Shown here one piece after another: positions 12,901 to 20,188 of a stretch of 64,000 nt of DNA. The notes below the pieces were generated by a model. That model worked only from the letters and a program-made list of their open reading frames with translations, was not told the DNA's origin and did no database searches. This stretch comes from Pacificispira sp040217575. GTDB taxonomy: Bacteria > Pseudomonadota > Alphaproteobacteria > UBA8366 > Aestuariispiraceae. The translations under genes and the position numbers were made by a program. Each line of letters starts with the position of its first letter. The stretch's first letter is position 1. Location: NCBI GenBank assembly GCA_040217575.1, contig JAVJPW010000007.1:1-64000 (forward strand), read 5' to 3'.

Positions 12901-14570
12901 TCCCACGTACCGTCGGCGTTCAGCGTCAGCTTGCCGTAGGTCGTATCGACCTCGCTGCCAAGCGTGCCGGTGGCGGAATTTCCGTTCGAATCGTTGAAGT
13001 TAAAGGCGTCGACGACAAGGTTGGTGCCGTCGTCATCCGCGCCAATCGTATCGTTGGTGAGAACATTTCCGGACAGGCTCTGACCGCCCACCTTCGTCTC
13101 ACCGCCATCATCGTCAACCGCGACCGGAACATCGTCGCGGATGGCAATCGAAACCGTCGTGCTTGCCTTGCTGCCGTCGCCGTCCGTGACGGTGATGCCA
13201 AACGGAAGCGCGCCGACACCGGAAGACGTCGCGCCGGAAAGCATAGACAGGTTTTCATCACTGGCACCGGTCGGCGCGACATGGTCGACCGCGCCGGTCA
13301 GATCGAAATCCAGGCTGTAGGTGCCGTTGGTGTTGACGATCTCGGCCGTGAAGATGACCTCGCCGTTCGCGGTCGCTTCAATCTGCGTCGGCGAGACCTG
13401 ATTATATGTCAGGGGCGTGCCGTGGGACTGAATCTGCAGCGCCTGCAGGTTGGTCAGGCTGGATGTGCTGAAGATGACCGGATTGGTCGCCGCAGGACCG
13501 TCGGCGCCGAAATCGATATTCATGGTCAGCGAAACAGATGTCGCCTGGACCTGGTCGGTACCCAATTCGACATCGCCGGCTTCCACGCCAAGGTCGTCTT
13601 CGTCCAGCGTCCATGCGGCCGCCGGAATGGTCGGCAGTGTATCCGTCTCGGGCGGCGGAGGCGGCGGAGGCGGCGGAGGCGGAGGCGGAGGCGGAGGGGG
13701 CGGCGGCGGCGGGGCCGGCGGCGGCGAGAAAGCGATCGGCGGCGGCGGCAGCGGCGGCACGAAATTGAAGGAGAAATCTTCCCCTCCACCAAAGCCATAG
13801 CTGGTCACCGGACCGATATTGTCGCCACCCGCAGCGGAATCCACGCCCTGCAGGGCGTCGGCCAGCGCGTTAATATCCGACCCAAGATCAAGAAGTTCCC
13901 GGGAATCCATGATGCCGCCATCCGGCATCAGAAGTATCGGCGGCGCATCGGAGAAGGCGGCGTCCACCATCGCCGAGAATGTGAGCTGAGCACCGTCCGG
14001 GAAAATGAGGACGATGTCCGAATCGGACTGAAGGACATCGTCCACGTCGTCCAGGCTGAAGGTCAGTTGCAACGGCTGGCCCGCGCCAATCTGATATACC
14101 AGACTGTCGCCGGGTGCCGGCCGTTCAATCGTCAACGAATCCCCGACCAGGGTCTGATCGCTGGTCGACCCGAATTCGAAAATTCCTTCGTTCGCCTGTG
14201 TGAATTCCCCGCGCAGCCCATCGAAACCGTAAAGGGCGACGGCTTCGTTGAAGGCACCTTCGGGGGTCATCAGGATCGGCGGGTCATCCGTAAACGCCCC
14301 GGGCTCGGGCGATTGCAGGATGATCACGCTTCCGTCCGGCATGGTGATCTGAACTTGCGATCCATCCCCGCTAACTTCGGTGGATCCCATGTCGAATTCC
14401 GCACGGATCGGCGTTCCCGGCGGGATAGAGACGGTTGTCGTCTCGCCCGGGACCGGTGCGGGAAGCGTGATCGCATCCGCAGAGGCCGGGTTGTTCTCAG
14501 AAATGTAGTCGAACTGATCGTCCGCCCCATTCTGATAGCCTAGTGTTGGGATTTGTCCTTCAACAGCCAT
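8253..14570 (-). CDS. Giant type I-secreted repeat adhesin, N-terminal part up to a frameshift
   Basis: This 2105-codon frame begins at ATG 14570 (MAVEGQIPTLGYQ), with an AAAGGG-like ribosome site upstream. Residues 1-280 have two related beta-rich segments, each ending in a PPILM/LLMPxG motif. A polyproline tract fills residues about 282-307. From residue about 328 come tandem domains with an (V)DEDDL opening, a GLTSNGVPLTY core and an LDHPTGQGEN-DIPF end, alternating with VCBS-like units (GNLLTDNDT, YGTLTVNADGSWTYT). These fit T1SS-143/DUF5801 and VCBS repeats of biofilm adhesins exported by type I secretion. The N-terminus has no Sec signal, as expected for a C-terminally targeted substrate. 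The last 26 or so residues (from RMSKTISP) are out of frame: a one-base loss near 8331 ends translation at 8253 while the repeat coding continues in the next frame to position 1. A TolC-family gene lies just upstream. Family assignment is firm; surface adhesion is inferred. Confidence 0.88.
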   Translation of the reverse strand: MAVEGQIPTLGYQNGADDQFDYISENNPASADAITLPAPVPGETTTVSIPPGTPIRAEFDMGSTEVSGDGSQVQITMPDGSVIILQSPEPGAFTDDPPILMTPEGAFNEAVALYGFDGLRGEFTQANEGIFEFGSTSDQTLVGDSLTIERPAPGDSLVYQIGAGQPLQLTFSLDDVDDVLQSDSDIVLIFPDGAQLTFSAMVDAAFSDAPPILLMPDGGIMDSRELLDLGSDINALADALQGVDSAAGGDNIGPVTSYGFGGGEDFSFNFVPPLPPPPIAFSPPPAPPPPPPPPPPPPPPPPPPPPPETDTLPTIPAAAWTLDEDDLGVEAGDVELGTDQVQATSVSLTMNIDFGADGPAATNPVIFSTSSLTNLQALQIQSHGTPLTYNQVSPTQIEATANGEVIFTAEIVNTNGTYSLDFDLTGAVDHVAPTGASDENLSMLSGATSSGVGALPFGITVTDGDGSKASTTVSIAIRDDVPVAVDDDGGETKVGGQSLSGNVLTNDTIGADDDGTNLVVDAFNFNDSNGNSATGTLGSEVDTTYGKLTLNADGTWDFTPDSSIVFPSGATSVTEYVTYSIVDDDGDQSTAQLEILVKKGPSITVNPPPDGDPNLGANGAFVDEDDMTAAQGDSEVGTDGTGASVVSGTVNIDVGSAGFGSLTIDASPALNAMNLTSDGTGLVYSTNGTTVTATAGSGGPTVFTATLTGDETNGFGWTFDLIGNLDHPTGQGENVLNDLEFTVTLTDGDGAQVSDAVYVDVIDDVPVIEQTSGPDAAQQVTVDEDDTADGTDGSQSTSATGTLGLSGIAFAGTVGADADGSTTSGTGAVSYDPNNMTITGPAGLTSGGDPITYTQSGNVLTGSAGGDTIFTVTLNANDTYTFDLVGSIDHADALDQNSIELEFGIEGPVTGDLTITDGDGDTVSAGDVTVTHGFKVTVVDDVPQAEVDAGAIGTADVGSVDEDDLADGSSPDAGALTTGGDLGLSGGDLIKFDFGADGPAAGAPTGLQYGDFDYTLTGPSGLTSHGEAVTYTYDANTDTLSATAGGRDVFTVSLNPNGTYTFTLQDAIDHQNANGENVEQLSFALEGVPSASALGDTDFDLDVIDGLGGLSISQNFAIDVTDDIPTAVDDATVDATEGGASVGGNVLTNDSFNADNVDGTLTAFSYTDENGAPATAPAGTTVDTQYGELTVNADGSWTYTPDAESDHSSQSGNGPLMDNFTYTIVDGDGDTATAEQPIKVADDTPTITVNPPPSGDPNLGVGGAFVDEDDLTAAQGDSEVGTDGTGTSAVSGTLTIDAGQDGIDTVELSVPPALTNMGLTSNGVPLTYSVSPDGQTVTGSAGADTIFTMSLTGDAQNGYGWTFDLLDNLDHPTATAEDLIEDIPFTVTVTDGDGSTASGTITVDVVDDVPEAKDDGDHRIQQAGETTGSTVSGNLLVDNDTVGADSEGAEVVSFTYTDENGNQQSANAGSTVDTEHGELTVNTDGSWTYTADSDVVNVGGADVRDEFTYTLEDGDGDQDTAEFAVVIGDGVPEIYFPTDQGPQAEGGGVVDEDDLDTGDGDAVNGSDQSQDSAVTRPVAVDFGPDGPATQDALLFQDPAVSGDLAAMGLTSNGVPLTYTIDPTSTVITGSAGGQTVFTMTLNGDPQNGYSYTFDLVDNLDHPTGQGENLIEDIPFGLIATDGDGSQATGAIKIDVVDDVPDAKDDGEFRLDQAGDSVSNTVTGNLLTDNDTLGADADNAQITEFSYTDESGNTQTAAAGNTVDTEFGTLTVNADGSWSYTADSDIQNVSGQDVEDDFTYTLQDGDGDTDTATVHLVIGDDGPEIYFPTDQGPQAEGGGVVDEDDLDTGDGDAVNGSDQSQDSAVTRPVAVDFGEDGPAAQDALLFEDPAVSGDLAAMGLTSNGVPLTYTIDPTSTVITGSAGGQTVFTMTLNGDPQNGYSYTFDLVDNLDHPTGQGENLIEDIPFGLIATDGDGSTANGVIKIDVVDDVPDAKDDGEYRLQQANETVSNTVTGNLLTDNDTLGADADNAQITEFSYTDESGNTQTAAAGNTVDTEFGTLTVNADGSWSYTADSDIQNVGGRMSKTISPIPCRMVTAIPIPRPSIW
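13651..13726. repeat. GGC/GGA-rich low-complexity tract encoding polyproline
   Basis: The plus strand is almost pure GGC, GGA and GGG triplets. On the coding (minus) strand this reads as about 25 consecutive prolines, adhesin residues about 282-307, continuing into a looser Pro-rich stretch to about 13760. It separates the N-terminal module from the repeat array and probably acts as a rigid spacer. The tract is a candidate for copy-number slippage in units of three and for elongation-factor-P dependence. Confidence 0.9.
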
Positions 14571-15154
14571 GTCACTTGCCCTTTCTCGTGACCCTATTGA
14601 TGCCGGTGCTGGTTTTTACGCGGAACCGGCTTTGCCCAAATCGCCCCTTACATTGGGGAATTCGACACTTTAAACTTCCCTACTCATACATCTGGGCCAC
14701 GGTATTCCACCGAAGGGCCCGGCACGCGGTTCTAATCGATCTGCCATGCTCCGACGAAAAATCGACAGACTCATGGCCCGCGTACATCTCTCCGCTAATA
14801 AGATGGTCATAGGGGGGTATCGATTTCCACCAAAATAACGAAAAGTTTTCTGAAAATTTATTTAAAATACATACTATGTTGATTTAAAAGGTATTATCGA
14901 CTTGTATCTTTGTTAACCATATCGGTTCCAACGGGTCGAGAATCCGGGATGAAGGGTTCGATTTCCGACTCGGATCGCCACGATACACAAGAACATGAGC
15001 CGCCGCCCAGAGATCCATTGAACTGCATCAGCGAGGAAGGCATGCCCTCTCGGACCAGCTTCCGACCTTCATTTTGAACGGGCGCAAGCCCACCTCCGCC
15101 AAGTAAGCAGGAAGGACCCGTATCAATATACAAGGATGAGTGATTGAACTCCCC
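14571..15154. other. Intergenic region upstream of the adhesin, AT-rich core
   Basis: These 584 bases separate the adhesin start from the end of the TolC-family gene. The stretch 14820-14930 is strikingly AT-rich for this genome and probably carries the adhesin promoter, although I cannot fix -35 and -10 boxes. Short open frames here have no family resemblance and use TTG starts. I see no convincing terminator after the TolC-like gene. Confidence 0.5.
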
Positions 15155-17080
15155 TCAGTCGAAGAGGGAATAAGACGTTTCCGTGATGGTGCGCGGCGCG
15201 GCCTCAACAACATCAGACGTAATCGGTCGCGCTTCCGGGATGTCAAATACCGGCGCCCCACGGCCGTTCCCTGCCGTAAAACTGGGCGTACTGTCGAACA
15301 TCTGCTCATCGACCTCGGCAATGGGGCGCGGCTGATCGACTTCGCCAATTCTTTCGACCGGCGCGACATCCATCCCGTCCAGAGACGCATTGGGATCCTG
15401 CGGAGCAAGAGGGTCAAGCGGCTGCAACGGCGCCAGCGGGTCCAATTCAGACGATGGCGCCTGGCTGGGCGCCAATGGGTCCAGAGGCTGCAATTGAGTT
15501 GAAGAACCGCTTGGCGCGGCCGGGTCCAGCGGCGCCAGAGGGTCGAGCGGCTGCGCCGGGTCCAACGGAGAAAGCGGAGCCGTCGGATCAAGTGGTGCCA
15601 ACGGGTCGACAATCGGGTCCGCACCGGTCCCGGGCGAACGGGAACCGCCGCCGCCTTCGATCGCACGTTCCAGATCGACACCTTCCGGCATGATCGGTTC
15701 GTATTCCGACCGGCCCTCACCCAGTTGCGGCACATCCATCACCGACATCAAGACGCCACCCGTGGCCAAAATCCGGAAGATACTGAAGATTTCCAGAAAT
15801 TCGGTCGTCACGAGATTGCCGCGCGCGATGAAAAGTTCGTTCTCTGCATCCAGCAACTCAAGCAGATTACGCCCGCCGACATCGAACTGCTGACGGTAGG
15901 TCTGCTGAACGCGGTCGTTCGCCTCAACCTCGCGGCGCTGAGCGGCAAGTCGGTCGCGCGCGCTGGTCAACGAGTTCCAGGCGATACGCATTTCTTCTTC
16001 TGTCAGGCGAAGCGCGCGATTGTGCCGCTGGCGGGATTCGCCAATCCGGTGAATCAGTTCCTGGACCCGGTTTGAATCGCGGAACCCGCGAAACAGGTTG
16101 TAGTCCACGCGGATAAGCGCGGAACCGCTGATATCCGCGCCGCGAGACCCGTCTTCGTTTCGTGCCGCGTTGCCAGAAAGCTCCAGATTCACTGTCGGCC
16201 ACATGGCCGCCCGTCCGGAGCGAAACTCCTGCCGCGTCGTCTCCAGGTCCGCACGGGTAACCGCAACGGTCGGGTTGTTCCGCAAGGAAAGCGCAACCGC
16301 CTCTTCCAGCGTATCAGGAAGCGCCCAGACCGGCGGCACCGGCCGGACCAGGTTTCGCGGCGATTCCCCAATGACCCGGACATAGGTCGCATCGGCATCC
16401 CGAAGCTCTGCCTCCGCTTCGGTTAGGGTCGCCTGCGCCGCAGCAAGACGTGATTCCACTTGCTGAACATCGGCTGTCGTGGCGGCACCGCCCGCGGCCT
16501 TTTGCTCAACGAGTTCCAAAATAAATTCATGAGACCGGACATTTTCTTCGGCAATTTGCGCCAGCTCACGCTGCCGAAGGCTTTCCAGATACGCCTCAAT
16601 CGCGTCCAGACCGACAAATTCCGAAGTTTCCCGCACACGGCGCGTCGCAGAGATCAGCCTGCTTTCCTGGCGCATCACATCCGCATCCGTCGCGCGGCCG
16701 TCGAACAGCGTCTGCGTCAGAGTAACTGTGGACGAATAGGTCGGCATACCAAAGCTGCCTTCCCCCTCACCGCGCTCGAAAGATGTGCCGTCCCGGGTCG
16801 CTTCGTACCCACCGGAACCGGTATAGTCGATCACCGGGTAGTACTGCCCCACGGCCTGGTCGACCTCATATTCAACGGCACGCTGGTTTTCCGCCACAAT
16901 CCCGATGTCCGGGTTGGTCTGAAGGGCCGACCTTACCGCTTCGCGAAGAGACACCGCCCCGGCATTGCCGGCACCAAGCGCCAGAACGGACAGCGCGCAC
17001 AGCGCAACCCCCGCGGATCGAATGCCGCCCCCCAAACGAACATGGTCCATCGAACTGTCGCATCTGCCTTCGAGGATCAT
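15155..17080 (-). CDS. TolC-family type I secretion outer-membrane protein with a proline-rich repeat tail
   Basis: A 641-residue protein that would form the outer-membrane channel of a type I export system. I start it at ATG 17080 because AAAGGA lies seven bases upstream; a longer frame reaches 17197, and an ATG at 17050 is possible. A Sec signal peptide (ALCALSVLALGAGNAGA) precedes a VSLREAVRSALQTNPDI opening typical of the outer-membrane efflux domain. The two OEP repeats cover residues about 40-465, with NLLELLDAENELFIAR near the end of the second. The last 160 or so residues are unusual: repeated PLDPLAPLDP-like units (about 15400-15640), then a polar tail. The next gene on this strand is the giant adhesin, which supports a dedicated channel. 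The ATPase and membrane-fusion partners are not in the window. Family confident; the tail's role is unknown. Confidence 0.9.
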   Translation of the reverse strand: MILEGRCDSSMDHVRLGGGIRSAGVALCALSVLALGAGNAGAVSLREAVRSALQTNPDIGIVAENQRAVEYEVDQAVGQYYPVIDYTGSGGYEATRDGTSFERGEGEGSFGMPTYSSTVTLTQTLFDGRATDADVMRQESRLISATRRVRETSEFVGLDAIEAYLESLRQRELAQIAEENVRSHEFILELVEQKAAGGAATTADVQQVESRLAAAQATLTEAEAELRDADATYVRVIGESPRNLVRPVPPVWALPDTLEEAVALSLRNNPTVAVTRADLETTRQEFRSGRAAMWPTVNLELSGNAARNEDGSRGADISGSALIRVDYNLFRGFRDSNRVQELIHRIGESRQRHNRALRLTEEEMRIAWNSLTSARDRLAAQRREVEANDRVQQTYRQQFDVGGRNLLELLDAENELFIARGNLVTTEFLEIFSIFRILATGGVLMSVMDVPQLGEGRSEYEPIMPEGVDLERAIEGGGGSRSPGTGADPIVDPLAPLDPTAPLSPLDPAQPLDPLAPLDPAAPSGSSTQLQPLDPLAPSQAPSSELDPLAPLQPLDPLAPQDPNASLDGMDVAPVERIGEVDQPRPIAEVDEQMFDSTPSFTAGNGRGAPVFDIPEARPITSDVVEAAPRTITETSYSLFD

Positions 17081-17797
17081 CTTTGGTCCTTTCGCGCCGC
17101 ACCGACGTACACGCCGCAATAAACTTTTTGCCCCGCGGCCATTTCGAAACCACCGCTTGGGGCTGGTGCCTGTCGCAAACACCCGATATTTCGTCACTCT
17201 CCCAACCTAAGACTACCAGAACTGGATTCTACGCTCAATTTCCACACGCTTCGGAATTTGCATATGCTGCTGAATTCAGGGCATTTCGCGGCCCCATGCC
17301 GCAACGATCAAGAAATGTGCACGGGACCAAGGCATCAATTTCCAAAGTATATGGTTAATTTTCGAAAACCCTCTCCATAGTTCGCCATTTGTTCCCAATT
17401 CTTGCGAATCAAATGGTCGAAATTCCGGGCATATTCCGCCAGTCCGGCGGTTCGTATGGCCATACGGTGCCGCCATTGAGCCCTCGCCCCCAGCGCCAAA
17501 GTGCCTCCGCTAGCTGTTAACTATAATTCTGGAATCACCCCGGACTCTCGACACAAGTTGTTGCGTGGCATGCGTTATTTCGGGGTCGCCCACATATCCG
17601 CCCCAACATGTTGAGGTAGGCACGCATCTATGCGCGAGAACGTGACAAATTTGTCAACATGGGCCGCTTCCGACCAAGGATGGATGATAAATCTGGTTCT
17701 GCCCGAGCATGATTTTCCATTAGAATCCGCGACTGTGCCAGAAGGCACGAATATAGCCGATCCATTGAGGTCGGCCTTCGGAAGAAGGGGCTGTCCG
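17081..17797. other. Divergent intergenic region between the TolC-like and PilZ genes
   Basis: About 717 bases hold the upstream regions of two divergent genes. The part at 17200-17400 is relatively AT-rich. A perfect 14-base palindrome lies at 17453-17466. An upstream in-frame ATG for the PilZ gene exists at 17630 but lacks a good ribosome site. I see no other gene here. Confidence 0.45.
17453..17466. promoter_or_regulatory. Perfect 14-base palindrome, candidate operator
   Basis: CGTATGGCCATACG is its own reverse complement. It is flanked by GGCGG on the left (17446-17450) and CCGCC on the right (17470-17474), extending the symmetry. It lies between the divergent TolC-like and PilZ genes, where a shared regulator could bind. 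No regulator is identified. Confidence 0.4.
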
Positions 17798-18151
17798 ATG
17801 ATTTTCAAGTATGTGCGCGAGCAGAAGCCGCGCGAGGCCAACCGACGTCGCTACAAACGTCACACGATCCATCATATGCAGGCCGAACTGGACAAAAGTC
17901 TGTCCGCGGTTCTCGATATTTCGGAAGTCGCCCTGCGCGTCAGTGGCGGACCGCCAACAACCAAGCCAGGCAGCAGCGTCTTCATCCGGTTGCTGTTCCC
18001 AACCCGTTGGCGTCATGCGAAAATACCGGTGTACGGAAAGGTCTTGCGCAAAGGTCAAGACGGAATGATCGTGACCTACAGTCGTCCCGTGGATGACTGG
18101 CGTTCAACCTTCCGCAAGCTGATCAGGGCAGGGACGACGAGTTCCGCCTGA
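17798..18151 (+). CDS. Short PilZ-domain protein (putative c-di-GMP receptor)
   Basis: About 117 residues from ATG 17798, chosen because AAGGGG precedes it at good spacing; an ATG at 17630 would add 56 unconvincing residues. The RRRYKRH segment fits the PilZ RxxxR motif, and DISEVALRVSGG sits where (D/N)xSxxG is expected, with Ala in place of the conserved Gly. A beta-rich stretch with PGSSVFIRLLFP follows. PilZ domains bind cyclic di-GMP and control motility, polysaccharide and adhesion. It is divergent from the TolC-like gene and overlaps the 3' end of the MFS gene by 29 bases tail to tail. The altered motif means ligand binding is uncertain. Confidence 0.7.
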   Translation: MIFKYVREQKPREANRRRYKRHTIHHMQAELDKSLSAVLDISEVALRVSGGPPTTKPGSSVFIRLLFPTRWRHAKIPVYGKVLRKGQDGMIVTYSRPVDDWRSTFRKLIRAGTTSSA

Positions 18152-19307
18152 CGCCGCGATCCAGCAGCGATACAACCCCGGTCACACCGAACAGGAACGC
18201 AATTCCGATCGGCAATGCTTCTGCGCCATAGGATTCCATGGCGGCCCCGAATGCGACTGGGCCGCCTGTGCTTCCTACGCCCCACATGATGGCAAACAGT
18301 GCCGTTCCCGCCGCCAGACGCTGACCGGTAAACCGATCCCCCAGGATCGCCATCGCCAGCGTATAGGGGGCAAAGGACAACCCGCCAAAAATCAGCATAT
18401 AAAACAGGCCGAACGGGCTTACTAAATCGACGTAGGGAATGCCTGCTGCGAAAACCACGACAGCGATCAAAAGCACGGACAAGGTCCGTTCCCGCGCGAC
18501 ATAGTCGCTGAAAAGTCCGATCGGAATTTGCATCACGACAACGCCGAACGCCATCGCCGCGATTGGAAGTGACGCATCGGCGACCGCAACCCCTTTCGCC
18601 AGCGCATAGGATGGCAGCAGCCCCAGCGCCACCCCGTCCAGCGCCCCGAACAGAAGTACGACAGCCATCAGCACCATTGTCTGTCTCAGCACGGACAGAA
18701 ACAGACCATCCTTCTGGGAGGGGTCCAGTTCCCCGTCGCTCAAACGGTCGAAGTTTCGAAACAGTATCGTCGGCGCGGCAAAAACCAGGATAACCGCGCC
18801 GGCCAGAACAAAGGGGATCGCACCCTCATGGCCGATAACGGAAATGAAACCGGACCCGGCCCCGAAGCAAAGTGCCATTGCAGCGACATAGATTGAAACC
18901 GTGCGACCACGTGTTTCCTGGTCCGCGATGGCATTGATCCATGCTTCCCCCACAGTGAACAAAATGCCGATCGACCCGCCCAGAACCAGTCGCAGGAAAA
19001 GCCAGATCCAGTAATTCTGAAACATCGGGAACGCCACAAGGGAAGCGATCGAAATCGCCACGCCGATGGCAAGGGCACCGAATGTGCCGAATTTCCGGAC
19101 GATGCGTGGAACCAGGAACCCGACGATCAAAATGCCCAACCCCGAGGCGGTCGCGTTCAGGCCGATTGCCGCTTCGTCGTGGCCGCGTGCTTCCAGCGAA
19201 AGGGCGACCACCGGATAGATGAAGCCTATGCAGAACGCAAAGGCGCAGACCGTCCCGATCACCGCGACAAGTTCAACGCGTTTCGAAGTCAGGGCAACAA
19301 CCGACAT
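18123..19307 (-). CDS. Major facilitator superfamily transporter
   Basis: A 394-residue inner-membrane carrier with about twelve hydrophobic segments. The start at ATG 19307 (MSVVALTSKRVELVAV) begins just before the first membrane helix and avoids overlap with the regulator ending at 19373. A longer frame reaches 19418. The loop between helices 2 and 3 carries VPRIVRKFGTFGAL, in place of the usual MFS signature; a second polar loop lies near the middle (FDRLSDGELDPSQKD). It lies 65 bases downstream of a GntR-type regulator on the same strand, so the two are probably cotranscribed. The substrate cannot be read from sequence. Confidence 0.85.
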   Translation of the reverse strand: MSVVALTSKRVELVAVIGTVCAFAFCIGFIYPVVALSLEARGHDEAAIGLNATASGLGILIVGFLVPRIVRKFGTFGALAIGVAISIASLVAFPMFQNYWIWLFLRLVLGGSIGILFTVGEAWINAIADQETRGRTVSIYVAAMALCFGAGSGFISVIGHEGAIPFVLAGAVILVFAAPTILFRNFDRLSDGELDPSQKDGLFLSVLRQTMVLMAVVLLFGALDGVALGLLPSYALAKGVAVADASLPIAAMAFGVVVMQIPIGLFSDYVARERTLSVLLIAVVVFAAGIPYVDLVSPFGLFYMLIFGGLSFAPYTLAMAILGDRFTGQRLAAGTALFAIMWGVGSTGGPVAFGAAMESYGAEALPIGIAFLFGVTGVVSLLDRGVRRNSSSLP

Positions 19308-19372
19308 GCAAACGCTATTGCCTTTGGCAACCTGGCTTTGCAATCGATATCGTCCGCCGCATGCGGGAAAAT

Positions 19373-20086
19373 TCAGTCGTTTACCGGGCGTCTGCTTTCG
19401 TAATGGTCGCGCGCCCAAATAAGGTGCCGGCGCATCGCCCGTGCTGCGGCATCAGGGTCGCGGGCTTCTATGGCGTCGACGATCGCGGTGTGGTGCGCCA
19501 TGACCGTTCTGTCGTCCTCTGCCGTTGCGAACAATTCCGTGCGGTGGAATGTCAGCATTTCCGTCAAAGTGCCCCGCACCACCCCCAGCAAATGCCGATA
19601 GACCGCACTGTCCGAAGATTTTGCAATGGCCATATGGAAGGCAACATCGGCCGCGGCTTTGTCCGGACAGTCCGGGTCCATTGCCGCCAGTGTATCGCGC
19701 AGTACCGCAATTCCTTCATCCGTCGCGTTTTCCGCCGCCCGACGGGCCGCCCAGACTTCAATCTCGCACCGCAGATCCATAAGATCGCGCATGTTGCTTC
19801 GATCCAGCCTGACAAGTTCCGCCAACGCAGGATCGGGGCTTGAGGCGTTCGATACCACCCGCGTCCCACCGCCTTGAACTGAAGTCAGAAACCCCTGCGC
19901 TTTTAGCGACTGCAGCGCGGCGCGCACGGACACGCGGCTGACATTCAGTTCAGACGCCAATTTCCGTTCGGCCGGAAGGCTTTGCCCCGGTCCGACCTCC
20001 CCGCTTGCGATCTTCTTTAATATGGCCGCTGTCACGCGGTCCGAAATTCTCTCCCGCGGGCCATGCAGCGCTTCGCGCTCCGACAC
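19373..20086 (-). CDS. GntR-family transcriptional regulator, FadR subfamily
   Basis: A 237-residue protein starting at GTG 20086, with GGAGG nine bases upstream. The N-terminal winged helix has the GntR signature (GPGQSLPAERKLASELNVSR, residues about 32-51, then VSVRAALQSLKAQGFL). The C-terminal FCD domain is all helical with conserved acidic and His residues (DVAFHMAIA, MAHHTAIVDAIEARD) that normally bind a metal and an organic-acid ligand. It precedes the MFS gene on the same strand and is the likely local regulator. Effector unknown. Confidence 0.9.
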   Translation of the reverse strand: MSEREALHGPRERISDRVTAAILKKIASGEVGPGQSLPAERKLASELNVSRVSVRAALQSLKAQGFLTSVQGGGTRVVSNASSPDPALAELVRLDRSNMRDLMDLRCEIEVWAARRAAENATDEGIAVLRDTLAAMDPDCPDKAAADVAFHMAIAKSSDSAVYRHLLGVVRGTLTEMLTFHRTELFATAEDDRTVMAHHTAIVDAIEARDPDAAARAMRRHLIWARDHYESRRPVND

Positions 20087-20188
20087 CTCGGGACGCCTCC
20101 ACCCAAAAAGTTATTGTTGTCTGATGCCCTTATACGGGGAAATCCAGGACCCGCCAATGCCCAGCCGGCATCCCGTGCGAAGGTCCGA

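Noticed and set aside
8221..14000. The tandem repeats as a possible CRISPR array
   Set aside because: The period is about 500-900 bp, in frame and protein coding; no short direct repeats with unique spacers occur anywhere in the window.
28..14543. Very long open frames on the plus strand opposite the adhesin (up to about 1200 codons), rich in Arg, Val and Ile
   Set aside because: They mirror the codon use of the real minus-strand frame and even change frame at 8331 with it. They have no ribosome sites or family motifs.
14543..14812. 89-codon plus-strand frame overlapping the adhesin start
   Set aside because: No ribosome site, odd composition, and it runs through the adhesin's promoter region.
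14894..15133. 79-codon minus-strand frame between the TolC-like gene and the adhesin
   Set aside because: TTG start without a ribosome site and no resemblance to any family.
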